DNA from: 2-02-FULL-45-10 sp964478235
GTDB lineage: Bacteria; Patescibacteriota; Patescibacteriia; Magasanikbacterales; GWA2-37-8
Direction of reading: 5' to 3'
DNA length: 30,536 bases
Assembly (NCBI GenBank): GCA_964478235.1
Contig: CAYZGX010000009.1
Span: 1-30,536, forward strand
The notes beneath the pieces were generated by a model. The model saw nothing but the letters and a program-made list of their open reading frames with translations, did no database searches and was not told the origin of the DNA. Shown piece by piece: positions 1 to 6,658 of the stretch (the stretch's first letter is position 1; the number at the start of each line of letters is the position of its first letter). Position numbers and translations under genes: made by a program.

Positions 1-2077
1 GGCTAAAAGCGTAGGCAAAATCGCGAGTGAGATACTCTTCGAGTGCATCTTGCCATGACACTTGCACACTGAGGCGTTCGCGAGACAACCGCTCGTTGAT
101 GAGACATTCCGAAGCCGAGCGCGAGGTGGTGAAAGTTTGTGAAAAGAAATTGGAATCAACCGGGGTGACTTTAATCTGTTTTTCGTAGCCTAAAATGCGA
201 ACAATTTCTTTGGCCACTTCGTAGCGGGTCGGCATGCCGGTCGACACCATATTGTAGGTGCCGTGTGCTCCGGATTTGAGAAGGATTTCCAAATTGCGTG
301 CCACGTCGCGGGTGTAGGAAATAGAGCCAGCTTTATCAACGAGTGCGTGAAGCTCGGTTTTACCCATAACGATTTGCTCAACAATCTTAGCAACAAATTT
401 TTTGTCTTTTTTCGGGCCGCCACCCATGAGCCAACCAAGGCGAATGGTGACGTAATCGCGAGCGTAGTATTCAGCCATAAGCGCCCCCATATGTTTGGTG
501 AGACCATAAACATTAATAGGGTGCGGCTCATCGGCGTCACTGTAGTATTTTTTAGTACCATCAAAAACATTGCTTGAACTAACATACACTAGTTTAGCGC
601 CATATTTGGTAGCTATTTGCGCAGCATGTTTTGTTGAGAGCGTATTGGTGGCGTAGGCTTCCGGTAAATGATTTTCGCAGTATTCTAAATTGGTAAGGGC
701 CGGTAAGTGAAAAATATAGTCGGGGCGAAAATTAGCAACGACACTATCGTAGGCCTCAGCATCGCGAACATCGAGCGTGTGTATCCACGATTCGCTCGGG
801 CGATTACTGGTGCCAAGAATCGTATAGTGTTTAGAAAAATATTCGTACATTGCTGCACCAAGCATCCCGCCAGCACCGGTGAGGAGGATTTTCTTTTTGT
901 CGCGTGAACCTTTTCCACGCAAATGAGCCACATCAACCGCTGAATCTTTTTCAGCGACTTTTTTGACGAGTTTAAAAAATTCGTAGGCCACTGTATCCCA
1001 GCTATATACCACCATCGCCCGCTCAGCAGATTTTTTACCATACTCAATGGCATCTGTTTGGTGGAGTGTAATCTGTTTAAATTTGGTTTCCAAATCACGG
1101 CCAGTGAGTTTGTAAAAAATACCGGTGTCGGATAGAGCTTCGCGATTTTCTGGTTTGTCGTTAGCGAGCACGCAAACCCCGCGCCCCATCGCTTCAATCA
1201 CCGCTGGTGATAACCCCCCGACTTCAGCAGCACGGACATAGGCAAGCGCATGTTTGAGAAGTTGTTTGTAGCGCTCCCCAAAGACATAGCCGAGAAAAAC
1301 AACGCGCTCGTTGGCCGCCGCTTTAATGGCTCGAACAAAATCTGGATCATAACGATTATCGCCGATCATGACGAGCGGAAGCGTACTCCCCGACGCCACA
1401 TATGACTTCACAACATGGAGCGGATTGTTTTCTGGCTCAAACCGAGCGACGTAAATAAAATACTGTTTGTGAGCGAGGTGGTATTCTTCCAAAATAGACT
1501 CAGTCGGCGCAAAGTCGGTTTCAATATCCGTGCCATACGGAATGAGGTAGCTATTGGTTTTCCGAGCGTGTTTATAGTATTCAAGAACACTTTGGGCGTC
1601 GGTCACAACAGCGTGCGAGGCCAGTTTGGCAAGGAGTGAACACGCTTTTAAATAGGTTCGGGCTAAGCCGTTCCATTTTTTGCGTTGCCAATCGAGACCG
1701 TCTACACAGAAAACAACTTTTTTTCCGAAAAGTTTAGCAAGGAGTGCGAAGGGTGCATTACCAACATTGACAATGATAAGAATGTCAGCGGTGCGAGCTA
1801 GTATGGTGTGGAGTACGCTCAAAAAAGTATGAACCAAAGTGTCGAGCGCTTTGGTAGTGATAGTGGGAAGATAAACTAAATGAACACCCTTAAACATTGA
1901 AGGGCGTTCTTTGAAATATTGGCGACGGCAATAGACCGTGACTCGAGCGCCGAAGCCGACGAGTCGGTCGGAAATCTCTTCAGCTAAGGTTTCAAATCCA
2001 CCGTAACTATTAGGGATACCGCGCGAGCCAATGATGGCTATGTTTGGATTGTGTGGAGAGGTGTTTTTTTCACTCAC
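1..2077 (-). CDS. Glycosyltransferase (DUF1972/GT4) fused to RmlD-like reductase, partial
   Basis: One frame stays open from a GTG at 2077 to the left edge, over 690 codons, so the 3' end is missing. Residues about 1-385 are a GT-B glycosyltransferase: the N-terminal GSRGIPNSYGGFETLAEEI stretch is the DUF1972 signature of rhamnosyltransferase-like enzymes, and EVGGLSPAVIEAMG matches the donor-binding glutamate region. Residues from about 396 are a second enzyme, an RmlD-type short-chain dehydrogenase with TGAGGMLG (400-407) and the Tyr524/Lys528 pair of YxxxK. The last visible residues resemble the end of RmlD, so little is lost. In-frame ATGs at 1369 and 850, in the two halves, share the frame and I found no stop between. 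The start is GTG because an in-frame TGA lies just upstream; there is no Shine-Dalgarno. The likely role is making or reducing a dTDP-sugar and transferring it, in the cytoplasm at the membrane. Substrates are inferred. Confidence 0.85.
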   Translation of the reverse strand, partial: MSEKNTSPHNPNIAIIGSRGIPNSYGGFETLAEEISDRLVGFGARVTVYCRRQYFKERPSMFKGVHLVYLPTITTKALDTLVHTFLSVLHTILARTADILIIVNVGNAPFALLAKLFGKKVVFCVDGLDWQRKKWNGLARTYLKACSLLAKLASHAVVTDAQSVLEYYKHARKTNSYLIPYGTDIETDFAPTESILEEYHLAHKQYFIYVARFEPENNPLHVVKSYVASGSTLPLVMIGDNRYDPDFVRAIKAAANERVVFLGYVFGERYKQLLKHALAYVRAAEVGGLSPAVIEAMGRGVCVLANDKPENREALSDTGIFYKLTGRDLETKFKQITLHQTDAIEYGKKSAERAMVVYSWDTVAYEFFKLVKKVAEKDSAVDVAHLRGKGSRDKKKILLTGAGGMLGAAMYEYFSKHYTILGTSNRPSESWIHTLDVRDAEAYDSVVANFRPDYIFHLPALTNLEYCENHLPEAYATNTLSTKHAAQIATKYGAKLVYVSSSNVFDGTKKYYSDADEPHPINVYGLTKHMGALMAEYYARDYVTIRLGWLMGGGPKKDKKFVAKIVEQIVMGKTELHALVDKAGSISYTRDVARNLEILLKSGAHGTYNMVSTGMPTRYEVAKEIVRILGYEKQIKVTPVDSNFFSQTFTTSRSASECLINERLSRERLSVQVSWQDALEEYLTRDFAYAFS

Positions 2078-2143
2078 ATGAGGGCGTCAAAGTGTGGGTA
2101 GCGTACCACAGAAAGCGGTATTTGGCTAGCTAAAAGAACAAAC

Positions 2144-2172
2144 AAAAAACACCCTGATTGCGGGTGTTTTTT
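2144..2172. terminator. Bidirectional intrinsic terminator
   Basis: AAAAAACACCC (2144-2154) pairs with GGGTGTTTTTT (2162-2172) around a 7-base loop, giving an 11-bp stem with A and T tracts on its two sides. It lies between the GC-rich gene and the GT-RmlD gene, so it would stop minus-strand transcription leaving the cassette. It could also act on plus-strand read-through. Confidence 0.75.
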
Positions 2173-2173
2173 T

Positions 2174-2234
2174 GAAGACCGTTCTCACTATAATCACTTC
2201 CGAGAAATGATGATAGTGAGTAGGAACGGTCTTC
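2174..2234. repeat. Long imperfect hairpin downstream of the GC-rich gene
   Basis: The left arm, 2174-2191, begins GAAGACCGTTC and ends TCACTAT. The right arm, 2213-2234, is its reverse complement apart from four extra bases (11 + 7 paired bases). The central 21 bases can pair further, ATCACTT with AAATGAT and one mismatch, around CCGAG. It lies directly against the terminator at 2144-2172. There is no T-run on the minus-strand side of the stem, so it looks like a 3' stabilising structure or an element end rather than a plain terminator. Confidence 0.7.
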
Positions 2235-2251
2235 TTTTGAATTGATGCCTC

Positions 2252-2292
2252 CCCTGCCGCCGTCTTCCCGAGATGGGTTGACGGCGACAGGG
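2252..2292. repeat. GC-rich stem-loop in the 3' UTR of the GC-rich gene
   Basis: CCCTGCCGCCGTC (2252-2264) pairs with GACGGCGACAGGG (2280-2292) over 13 positions, with one mismatch on the plus strand that becomes a G-U wobble in the minus-strand RNA. The loop is 15 bases. It begins 27 bases beyond the stop codon at 2319 and shares the high G+C of the gene, so it appears to belong to the same unit. Protection of the mRNA 3' end is a plausible role but is inference. Confidence 0.65.
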
Positions 2293-2318
2293 TTGGCTGG
2301 TTGTTTGACGAGTAGGCG

Positions 2319-2945
2319 CTACAGGAGCGCCATGCCCGCCTCGCGCAGGTACGGGTTGAGCTCGCCCGCGAGGAAGGCCTCCTTGAGCTCGGACCGGGTG
2401 AGGACGATCTCGTCCTTCTCGAGCGGGATGCCCGTGAGGGTCTCGAGCTCGAGGATGCCGATCTGGTTCACGTTCTCGCCCGTGACGCTCACGAACCGAC
2501 CGCCGTCCTTGTGGGCGTCGATCCAGTTCGTCACCTGATCGTAGAACTCGGCGCGGGGCGGGCGCTTGCCGGCGTGGCTCTGCGTCCAGTTGCCGAGGCT
2601 GGCCTGGAGGGGCGGTCCGAGGAGCACGTGCTTCTTCGAGGACGGGTTGCCCGGCTCCTCGCGCATGGTGACGAGGAAGGCCGTGCGCTCCGGGTTCGTC
2701 ACGATGACGTACACGCCCGAGCCCGCCTCCTTCAGCATCGGCTGACCCCAGCCGGCGACTTCGCGGCCGGCGCCGTAGATCATCATGCCGAGCACCTGGA
2801 AGAACTTCTTGTCTCCCCGCTCGACGCGCGCGATGCCGTTCATGATGCCGAACAGCCACGGGACGATGCTGCTCAGCCCGACCTCTTCCACCACCATCTT
2901 CGCGGCGGCGCGACGCTCTTCGAGCTTCCTTTTCCAGAGGGACAT
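2319..2945 (-). CDS. GC-rich 208-aa protein, single-domain relative of NDP-hexose 2,3-dehydratase (tentative)
   Basis: The product has 208 residues, is probably cytoplasmic and has no convincing membrane span. The order EPGN, then LGPPLQASLGNWTQSHAGK, then PPRAEFYD, a DGGRF...NQIGIL stretch and a C-terminal LTRSELKEAFLAGELNPYLRE resembles one of the two repeats of NDP-hexose 2,3-dehydratases, which remove the 2-hydroxyl of dTDP-4-keto-6-deoxyhexoses and are normally 450-480 residues. This is motif memory, not a search, and catalysis is unproven. The start is the ATG at 2945, with AGGGAG nine bases upstream. An in-frame ATG at 2972 lies inside a leader hairpin and has no ribosome site. Third codon positions are almost all G or C: sampled lines gave 39/60 and 41/60 G+C, against 30/60 in rmlD. 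It has its own promoter and terminator. Base composition and a strong ribosome site unlike its neighbours suggest transfer or a special cassette. Confidence 0.75.
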   Translation of the reverse strand: MSLWKRKLEERRAAAKMVVEEVGLSSIVPWLFGIMNGIARVERGDKKFFQVLGMMIYGAGREVAGWGQPMLKEAGSGVYVIVTNPERTAFLVTMREEPGNPSSKKHVLLGPPLQASLGNWTQSHAGKRPPRAEFYDQVTNWIDAHKDGGRFVSVTGENVNQIGILELETLTGIPLEKDEIVLTRSELKEAFLAGELNPYLREAGMALL

Positions 2946-2954
2946 GCGAGTGTT

Positions 2955-2980
2955 CTCCCTGTCGCTTTTCAAGGCGACAG
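2955..2980 (-). promoter_or_regulatory. Shine-Dalgarno partly buried in a 7-bp leader hairpin
   Basis: In minus-strand RNA CTGTCGC pairs perfectly with GCGACAG (genomic 2974-2980 with 2959-2965) around an 8-base loop. The AGGGAG ribosome site (2955-2960) starts in the last two bases of the stem, nine bases before the ATG at 2945. This is the only clear Shine-Dalgarno noticed in the window. The overlap could tune translation, but no ligand or protein partner is apparent. Confidence 0.6.
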
Positions 2981-2986
2981 CGTTTG

Positions 2987-3004
2987 TGTGGCGTGATTGC
3001 CACA
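2987..3004 (-). promoter_or_regulatory. Small leader hairpin of the GC-rich gene
   Basis: TGTGGC and GCCACA form a perfect 6-bp stem with a 6-base loop in the 5' UTR, just upstream of the hairpin that touches the ribosome site. With the repeat at 3054-3082 it makes a three-hairpin leader of roughly 130 bases, long for this window, where other leaders are 0-30 bases. Confidence 0.5.
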
Positions 3005-3053
3005 GACTCTACCTCACCGGTGTGGTGTTGGCAGATGTATCTGGCAAACATTC

Positions 3054-3082
3054 GCCGATATCGTTAACACGACGATAACGGC
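3054..3082. promoter_or_regulatory. Inverted repeat over the predicted transcription start
   Basis: GCCGATATCGT (3054-3064) and ACGATAACGGC (3072-3082) are reverse complements with one mismatch, separated by 7 bases. The repeat abuts the -10 box at 3085-3090 and covers the expected start near 3078. It could therefore be an operator for a dimeric repressor, or a hairpin at the very 5' end of the transcript. Confidence 0.5.
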
Positions 3083-3084
3083 TT

Positions 3085-3113
3085 AGTATAGCACAAAAAC
3101 ACCCTTTTGTCAA
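3085..3113 (-). promoter_or_regulatory. Near-consensus sigma70 promoter of the GC-rich gene
   Basis: On the minus strand a perfect -35 TTGACA (3113-3108) is followed by a 17-base spacer and the -10 TATACT (3090-3085), five of six matches. Transcription would begin near 3078 and run to the gene starting at 2945. The same TATACT -10 occurs at the promoters near 7041 and 12106. Confidence 0.8.
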
Positions 3114-3148
3114 GAGTATTATGGGGTATTTTGGCTAAAATACAACAA

Positions 3149-3176
3149 AAAACCGACCATTTGAACGGTCGGTTTT
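3149..3176. terminator. Intrinsic terminator after rmlD
   Basis: AAAACCGACC (3149-3158) pairs with GGTCGGTTTT (3167-3176) around an 8-base loop. On the minus strand the stem is followed by a T-run. It begins five bases past the rmlD stop and ends the ftsW-rml operon before the GC-rich cassette's promoter at 3113. Confidence 0.85.
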
Positions 3177-3180
3177 GCTG

Positions 3181-4041
3181 TTAGGTCTTTTTGAGGTAAT
3201 CAGCTAGCGCTTCTTGCCAAGAACGCTGAGGGGGCAGTTTGGTGTTGAGTAGTTTCGTAAACATTGGGCGCTTGGCCGGGCGAGGAAAGGCTGAGCCAGC
3301 GACAGGAGTGACTTCTGGCACAAGATTTTTAAGCTTAAAAACTTCTTGGGCCAAGCCGTACCACGTGCAGGCGCCACTATTGGCGCCATGATAAATTCCA
3401 AATGGTTTTTTCTCGGTGACGAGCGCGAAAACGAATTCTGCTAAATCTACACTATATGTTGGACAGCTCATTTCTTCGTCAACGAGTTTGAGTTCTGTCT
3501 TGCCTTGTTTCACGACCAGATCAAGCATGATATCGACAAAACTTTTCTTGGCAGCCGAGCTCACCCCGGGCGCGCCAAACATACGCGACAAACGAACGAG
3601 ATAAAAGAGGTCAGTAGTTTCTTGTAAGAGTTGTTCACCGAGTAATTTGGTTTGGCCATAACGGTTGATCGGGTGTGGCACAGCGTCTTCGGCGTAGCCG
3701 TCTTTATTATCACCATCAAAAACGTATTCAGTGGAAAAGTGAACCAGCGGAACGCCGAGGCTCTTGGTAATTTTAGCGAGCTCCCCCACAGCGAAGCCGT
3801 TGATAATACGCGCGAGCTGAAATGTCTCATCGCTTTTTTCAGCTTCGTCCACACTGTTGAAAGCGGTGGCGTTGATTACTAAATTAGGCTGCAGCTCTTC
3901 GAGCTTGGCGCGAGTAACCGCCGGATCGGTGACATCAATATCTTTACGGTCGAGACCAATGACGTTCCAAGACGAAGCAAAGCGCGCTTTGAGCGCACCG
4001 CCGAGCATACCGTCTGATCCGAGAATGACGACCGTTGCCAT
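3181..4041 (-). CDS. rmlD: dTDP-4-dehydrorhamnose reductase (RmlD family)
   Basis: This 286-residue extended short-chain dehydrogenase would reduce dTDP-4-keto-L-rhamnose to dTDP-L-rhamnose with NAD(P)H in the cytoplasm. The nucleotide fold shows GSDGMLG (8-14), followed by STEYVFDG (103-110, family form STDYVFDG) and the catalytic Tyr128/Lys132 in RYGQTK; PHPIN just before it is typical of RmlD. Length is normal for the family. It is the last gene of the ftsW-rml operon, six bases after the cupin gene and just before a terminator. A second RmlD-like domain is fused to a glycosyltransferase at 1-2077. Because the preceding cupin is FdtA-like rather than RmlC-like, the true substrate may be another 4- or 3-keto-6-deoxy sugar. 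There is no Shine-Dalgarno. Confidence 0.88.
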   Translation of the reverse strand: MATVVILGSDGMLGGALKARFASSWNVIGLDRKDIDVTDPAVTRAKLEELQPNLVINATAFNSVDEAEKSDETFQLARIINGFAVGELAKITKSLGVPLVHFSTEYVFDGDNKDGYAEDAVPHPINRYGQTKLLGEQLLQETTDLFYLVRLSRMFGAPGVSSAAKKSFVDIMLDLVVKQGKTELKLVDEEMSCPTYSVDLAEFVFALVTEKKPFGIYHGANSGACTWYGLAQEVFKLKNLVPEVTPVAGSAFPRPAKRPMFTKLLNTKLPPQRSWQEALADYLKKT

Positions 4042-4046
4042 AATAA

Positions 4047-4463
4047 TTATTTTAATTTTTCATCGCGAAAACCGAGGTAGGCGTTGTAATCTTCGATATA
4101 GTCGCTGCGGTCAGCGCTGTAGTTGGTGGAAGAAAGCGCGAGAATGACTGAATCGGCAGAAGCGTTTTTGAAGCCGTGCCAGACGTAGGCCGGGCAATAA
4201 ATAGCATCACCTGGACCCAGAAGTGGGACTTCTTCTTTACCATTGCCCTGGTCGATAATCGCCGTGGAACTACCTTTCATCTGAATAAAAAACTCTTCTT
4301 CAATTTTATGACAATGCTCCCCTGTTTGCTGACCGGGTTGCATATCGTCAAAATAATAGACGCGTTTGACTTCAAACGGCACGATGTCTTTGAGCTCGAC
4401 CGGGGTGAGATTAAATCCACGGGTGCGGAATGTTTTGAGAGTGATTTTTTTGAACTCAGACAT
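4047..4463 (-). CDS. FdtA/WxcM-like cupin, dTDP-4-keto-6-deoxyglucose 3,4-ketoisomerase type
   Basis: This 138-residue single-domain cupin carries RVYYFDDMQPGQQTGEHCHK, matching the FdtA/QdtA family (PF05523), including the HxH pair His50/His52 at the positions of the FdtA catalytic histidines. GPGDAIYCPAYVWHGF and SDYIEDYNAYL are also typical. FdtA and QdtA move the keto group of dTDP-4-keto-6-deoxyglucose from C4 to C3. The RmlC hallmarks, a length near 180 and its HxxR and RGEK-type motifs, are absent. It sits between rmlB and rmlD, exactly where the 3,5-epimerase RmlC would be, and no aminotransferase of the FdtB/QdtB type is nearby. It either replaces RmlC or directs the pathway to a different 6-deoxy sugar. 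Family assignment is good; the reaction is uncertain. Confidence 0.8.
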   Translation of the reverse strand: MSEFKKITLKTFRTRGFNLTPVELKDIVPFEVKRVYYFDDMQPGQQTGEHCHKIEEEFFIQMKGSSTAIIDQGNGKEEVPLLGPGDAIYCPAYVWHGFKNASADSVILALSSTNYSADRSDYIEDYNAYLGFRDEKLK

Positions 4464-4473
4464 AGAAAAAAGA

Positions 4474-5529
4474 TTAGGTAGCAGATTGCATGGTATCTTT
4501 GGAACGGTTGAGAGTGTCTTGGAAGGCGTTCATTTCATTTTTCTTTTTTGCCCAAAGATTTTCTACCCAAGCGGTATTTTGCTTGTACCATTCAATCGTT
4601 TCGAGCAAGCCTTTTTCAAAAGCGTCACGTGGATAGTCGGGCTTCCAGCCGAGTGCCTCAATTTTGGAAGCGTCAATCGCATAGCGACGATCGTGGCCCG
4701 GGCGGTCGGTGACATATTCAATGCGGTCTTCACCAAAACCCATCGCTGATAAAATCATCTTAGTAATTTCCAAATTGTTGCGTTCGTTGTCGGCGCCAAT
4801 GTTATAGACTTCGCCGGCGACACCTTTGTGAAGCAAGAGGTCGAGCGCTTTGGCGTGGTCAACAACATGAATCCAGTCGCGCACATTCAGGCCGTCGCCA
4901 TAGACCGGCACTTTTTCACCTTTAAGTAATTTGAAGACGAAAAATGGGATAACTTTTTCTGGGAATTGATACGGGCCGTAGTTATTGGAGCAGTGGGTCA
5001 CAATGACCGGTGTCTTGTGGGTGACAAAATAGGCGCCACACATCAAATCACCGCCAGCTTTAGCGGCAGCGTATGGCATGTTTGGAGCGATTGGGGTACT
5101 TTCGGTGAATTTACGATCTTCATCAAGACCAATTGACCCGTAGACTTCGTCGGTCGAGACATTAACGAATTTAGTAATTTTATTGAAACGAACGGCATCG
5201 AGAATCATTTGCACACCAAGCGTGTTGGTGAGAACAAAGTCTTTGGTGCCACCGTGAATGGAGCGATCAACATGTGTTTCGGCAGCAAAATTAATCACGT
5301 GAGTGATCTGATGTTTTTGCATGACCGTGTTCAAGGCTTCAAGATCGGTAATGTCGCCCTGAACAAAGGTGTAATTTTTGTTATTACTAACATCGGCGAG
5401 ATTTTCCAAATTGCCAGCGTAGGTCAATTTATCAAAATTAACAATCACGTAGTCGGGGTGACTCGCGAGCATGTGGCGAATGAAATTGGAACCGATAAAC
5501 CCAGCTCCTCCGCAAACAAGTAAACGCAT
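4474..5529 (-). CDS. rmlB: dTDP-glucose 4,6-dehydratase
   Basis: It converts dTDP-glucose to dTDP-4-keto-6-deoxyglucose, the committed intermediate for dTDP-deoxysugars. GGAGFIG (7-13) binds NAD+. STDEVYG (125-131) holds the dehydratase residues Thr126, Asp127 and Glu128, and Tyr153/Lys157 complete the active site. NFAAETHVDRSI and the NNYGPYQFPEKVIP region are signature RmlB stretches. Its 351 residues are normal for the family. It lies 12 bases after ftsW and 10 bases before the FdtA-like cupin. The activating thymidylyltransferase RmlA is not in the window. There is no Shine-Dalgarno. Confidence 0.95.
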   Translation of the reverse strand: MRLLVCGGAGFIGSNFIRHMLASHPDYVIVNFDKLTYAGNLENLADVSNNKNYTFVQGDITDLEALNTVMQKHQITHVINFAAETHVDRSIHGGTKDFVLTNTLGVQMILDAVRFNKITKFVNVSTDEVYGSIGLDEDRKFTESTPIAPNMPYAAAKAGGDLMCGAYFVTHKTPVIVTHCSNNYGPYQFPEKVIPFFVFKLLKGEKVPVYGDGLNVRDWIHVVDHAKALDLLLHKGVAGEVYNIGADNERNNLEITKMILSAMGFGEDRIEYVTDRPGHDRRYAIDASKIEALGWKPDYPRDAFEKGLLETIEWYKQNTAWVENLWAKKKNEMNAFQDTLNRSKDTMQSAT

Positions 5530-5540
5530 ACAAAGACTTC

Positions 5541-6653
5541 TTAAGAAATAGAACTATGTTTAGAAACGTTAGTCACAATCCCCGCTCCAGCGAGCGCCAT
5601 AGCGAGCGCTGTGCCCCCGTGGCTGACAAACGGCAGAGGTACGCCAGTGAGAGGTAATGCCCCTACCATTGCCCCAATATTGAGGAAGGACTGCCACGCA
5701 AACCATATCATAATACCAGCCACCAGTAAACCCCCAAACGGCTCTGGCGCCCCCTTGGCAATCTTGAAGCCCCGCCAGGTCATAAGGAGAATAAGGAAGA
5801 CTAAGCCAGCTGACCAAATAAAGCCGACTTCTTCGGCAATCACAGCAAAAATAGAGTCGGCGTTGACTTCGGGCAAATACTGAAACTTTTGACGGGAGTG
5901 ACCAAAACCTAGACCCCAAAAACCACCCGAGCCGACAGCCAAAAAAGCCTGGTTCATCTGGTAACCCACACCTTTCGGATCAAGCTCCGGATGGAGGAAG
6001 GTGGTGAGGCGCTGAGCACGATACGGCGCCATCCAGACAAGAGCGACGAGGCCAATCACGCCAGCCAAGACCATGGCCAACAAATATTTGGCTGGTACTT
6101 GAGCGATATAGAGCATAGCAAGCACAATCATCGCCATAATCGACAATGTACCGACATCGGGCTGAGCCAAAACCAGAAGTAAAACCGGAGCAATCGTTGC
6201 TAAAATCGGCAAAATACTTTCTTGCCACTTGTCCCAGTTGTAGCTTTTCATTGACAAGACGTGGGCTAAAATGAGGATAAGGGCGAGCTTGGCGCATTCG
6301 GCCGGCTGAAAACTAATCGAGCCAATGCCGAGCCAGCTTTGCGAATTATTAATGGTGATACCGAGACCGGGGACGAATACGAGACCGAGGAGCACGAGTG
6401 CAAACACATAAATAATCCAGGAAAACTTTTGCCACAAGTGATAATCAATTTTGGCAGCGGCGACAAACAAAACCAATCCTGGCAGAAGCCCGAACAACAC
6501 TTGGCGTTTAATAAAAAAATAACCATCGTTAAATTTGGCGACGCCGAGGGGGCCGCTGGCCGACATAAGACAGGCCAAACCAAAAACAACTAGAATCCCT
6601 AAATAGATGAGGAATGGTCGGTCAGCATGACGAGGGCTATGAGCGCCAAGCAT
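5541..6653 (-). CDS. ftsW: SEDS peptidoglycan glycosyltransferase, FtsW/RodA family
   Basis: This polytopic membrane protein of 370 residues, with about ten hydrophobic spans, would polymerise lipid II into glycan strands with a class B penicillin-binding protein. SEDS landmarks are FQPAEC (115-120), AQPDVGT (163-169), the loop VNADSIFAVIAEE with Asp266 at the catalytic position, and LPLTGVPLPFVSHGG (333-347). FtsW is preferred to RodA by overall look, but the two are hard to separate by eye. It overlaps nothing and sits five bases after a small membrane-protein gene. Co-transcription with rmlB, the cupin and rmlD is unusual, because ftsW normally belongs to the mur/div cluster, and would link septal wall synthesis to sugar-nucleotide supply. 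Confidence 0.93.
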   Translation of the reverse strand: MLGAHSPRHADRPFLIYLGILVVFGLACLMSASGPLGVAKFNDGYFFIKRQVLFGLLPGLVLFVAAAKIDYHLWQKFSWIIYVFALVLLGLVFVPGLGITINNSQSWLGIGSISFQPAECAKLALILILAHVLSMKSYNWDKWQESILPILATIAPVLLLVLAQPDVGTLSIMAMIVLAMLYIAQVPAKYLLAMVLAGVIGLVALVWMAPYRAQRLTTFLHPELDPKGVGYQMNQAFLAVGSGGFWGLGFGHSRQKFQYLPEVNADSIFAVIAEEVGFIWSAGLVFLILLMTWRGFKIAKGAPEPFGGLLVAGIMIWFAWQSFLNIGAMVGALPLTGVPLPFVSHGGTALAMALAGAGIVTNVSKHSSIS

Positions 6654-6658
6654 AGCAC

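Noticed and set aside
685..1197. Separate minus-strand open frames at 190-585, 685-1197 and 1408-1590 suggesting broken genes
   Set aside because: They are in other frames than the single uninterrupted frame from 2077 to the left edge, which reads as recognisable GT and RmlD domains.
2945..2972. Longer start (ATG at 2972) for the GC-rich gene
   Set aside because: It lies inside the leader hairpin, has no ribosome site, and the ATG at 2945 has AGGGAG at nine bases.
2194..3051. A 285-residue minus-strand open frame and plus-strand open frames of up to 161 residues over the GC-rich gene
   Set aside because: High G+C removes stop codons in every frame. The Arg/Pro/His-rich composition is that of a shadow; the 208-aa frame has the ribosome site, G/C third positions and sensible protein motifs.
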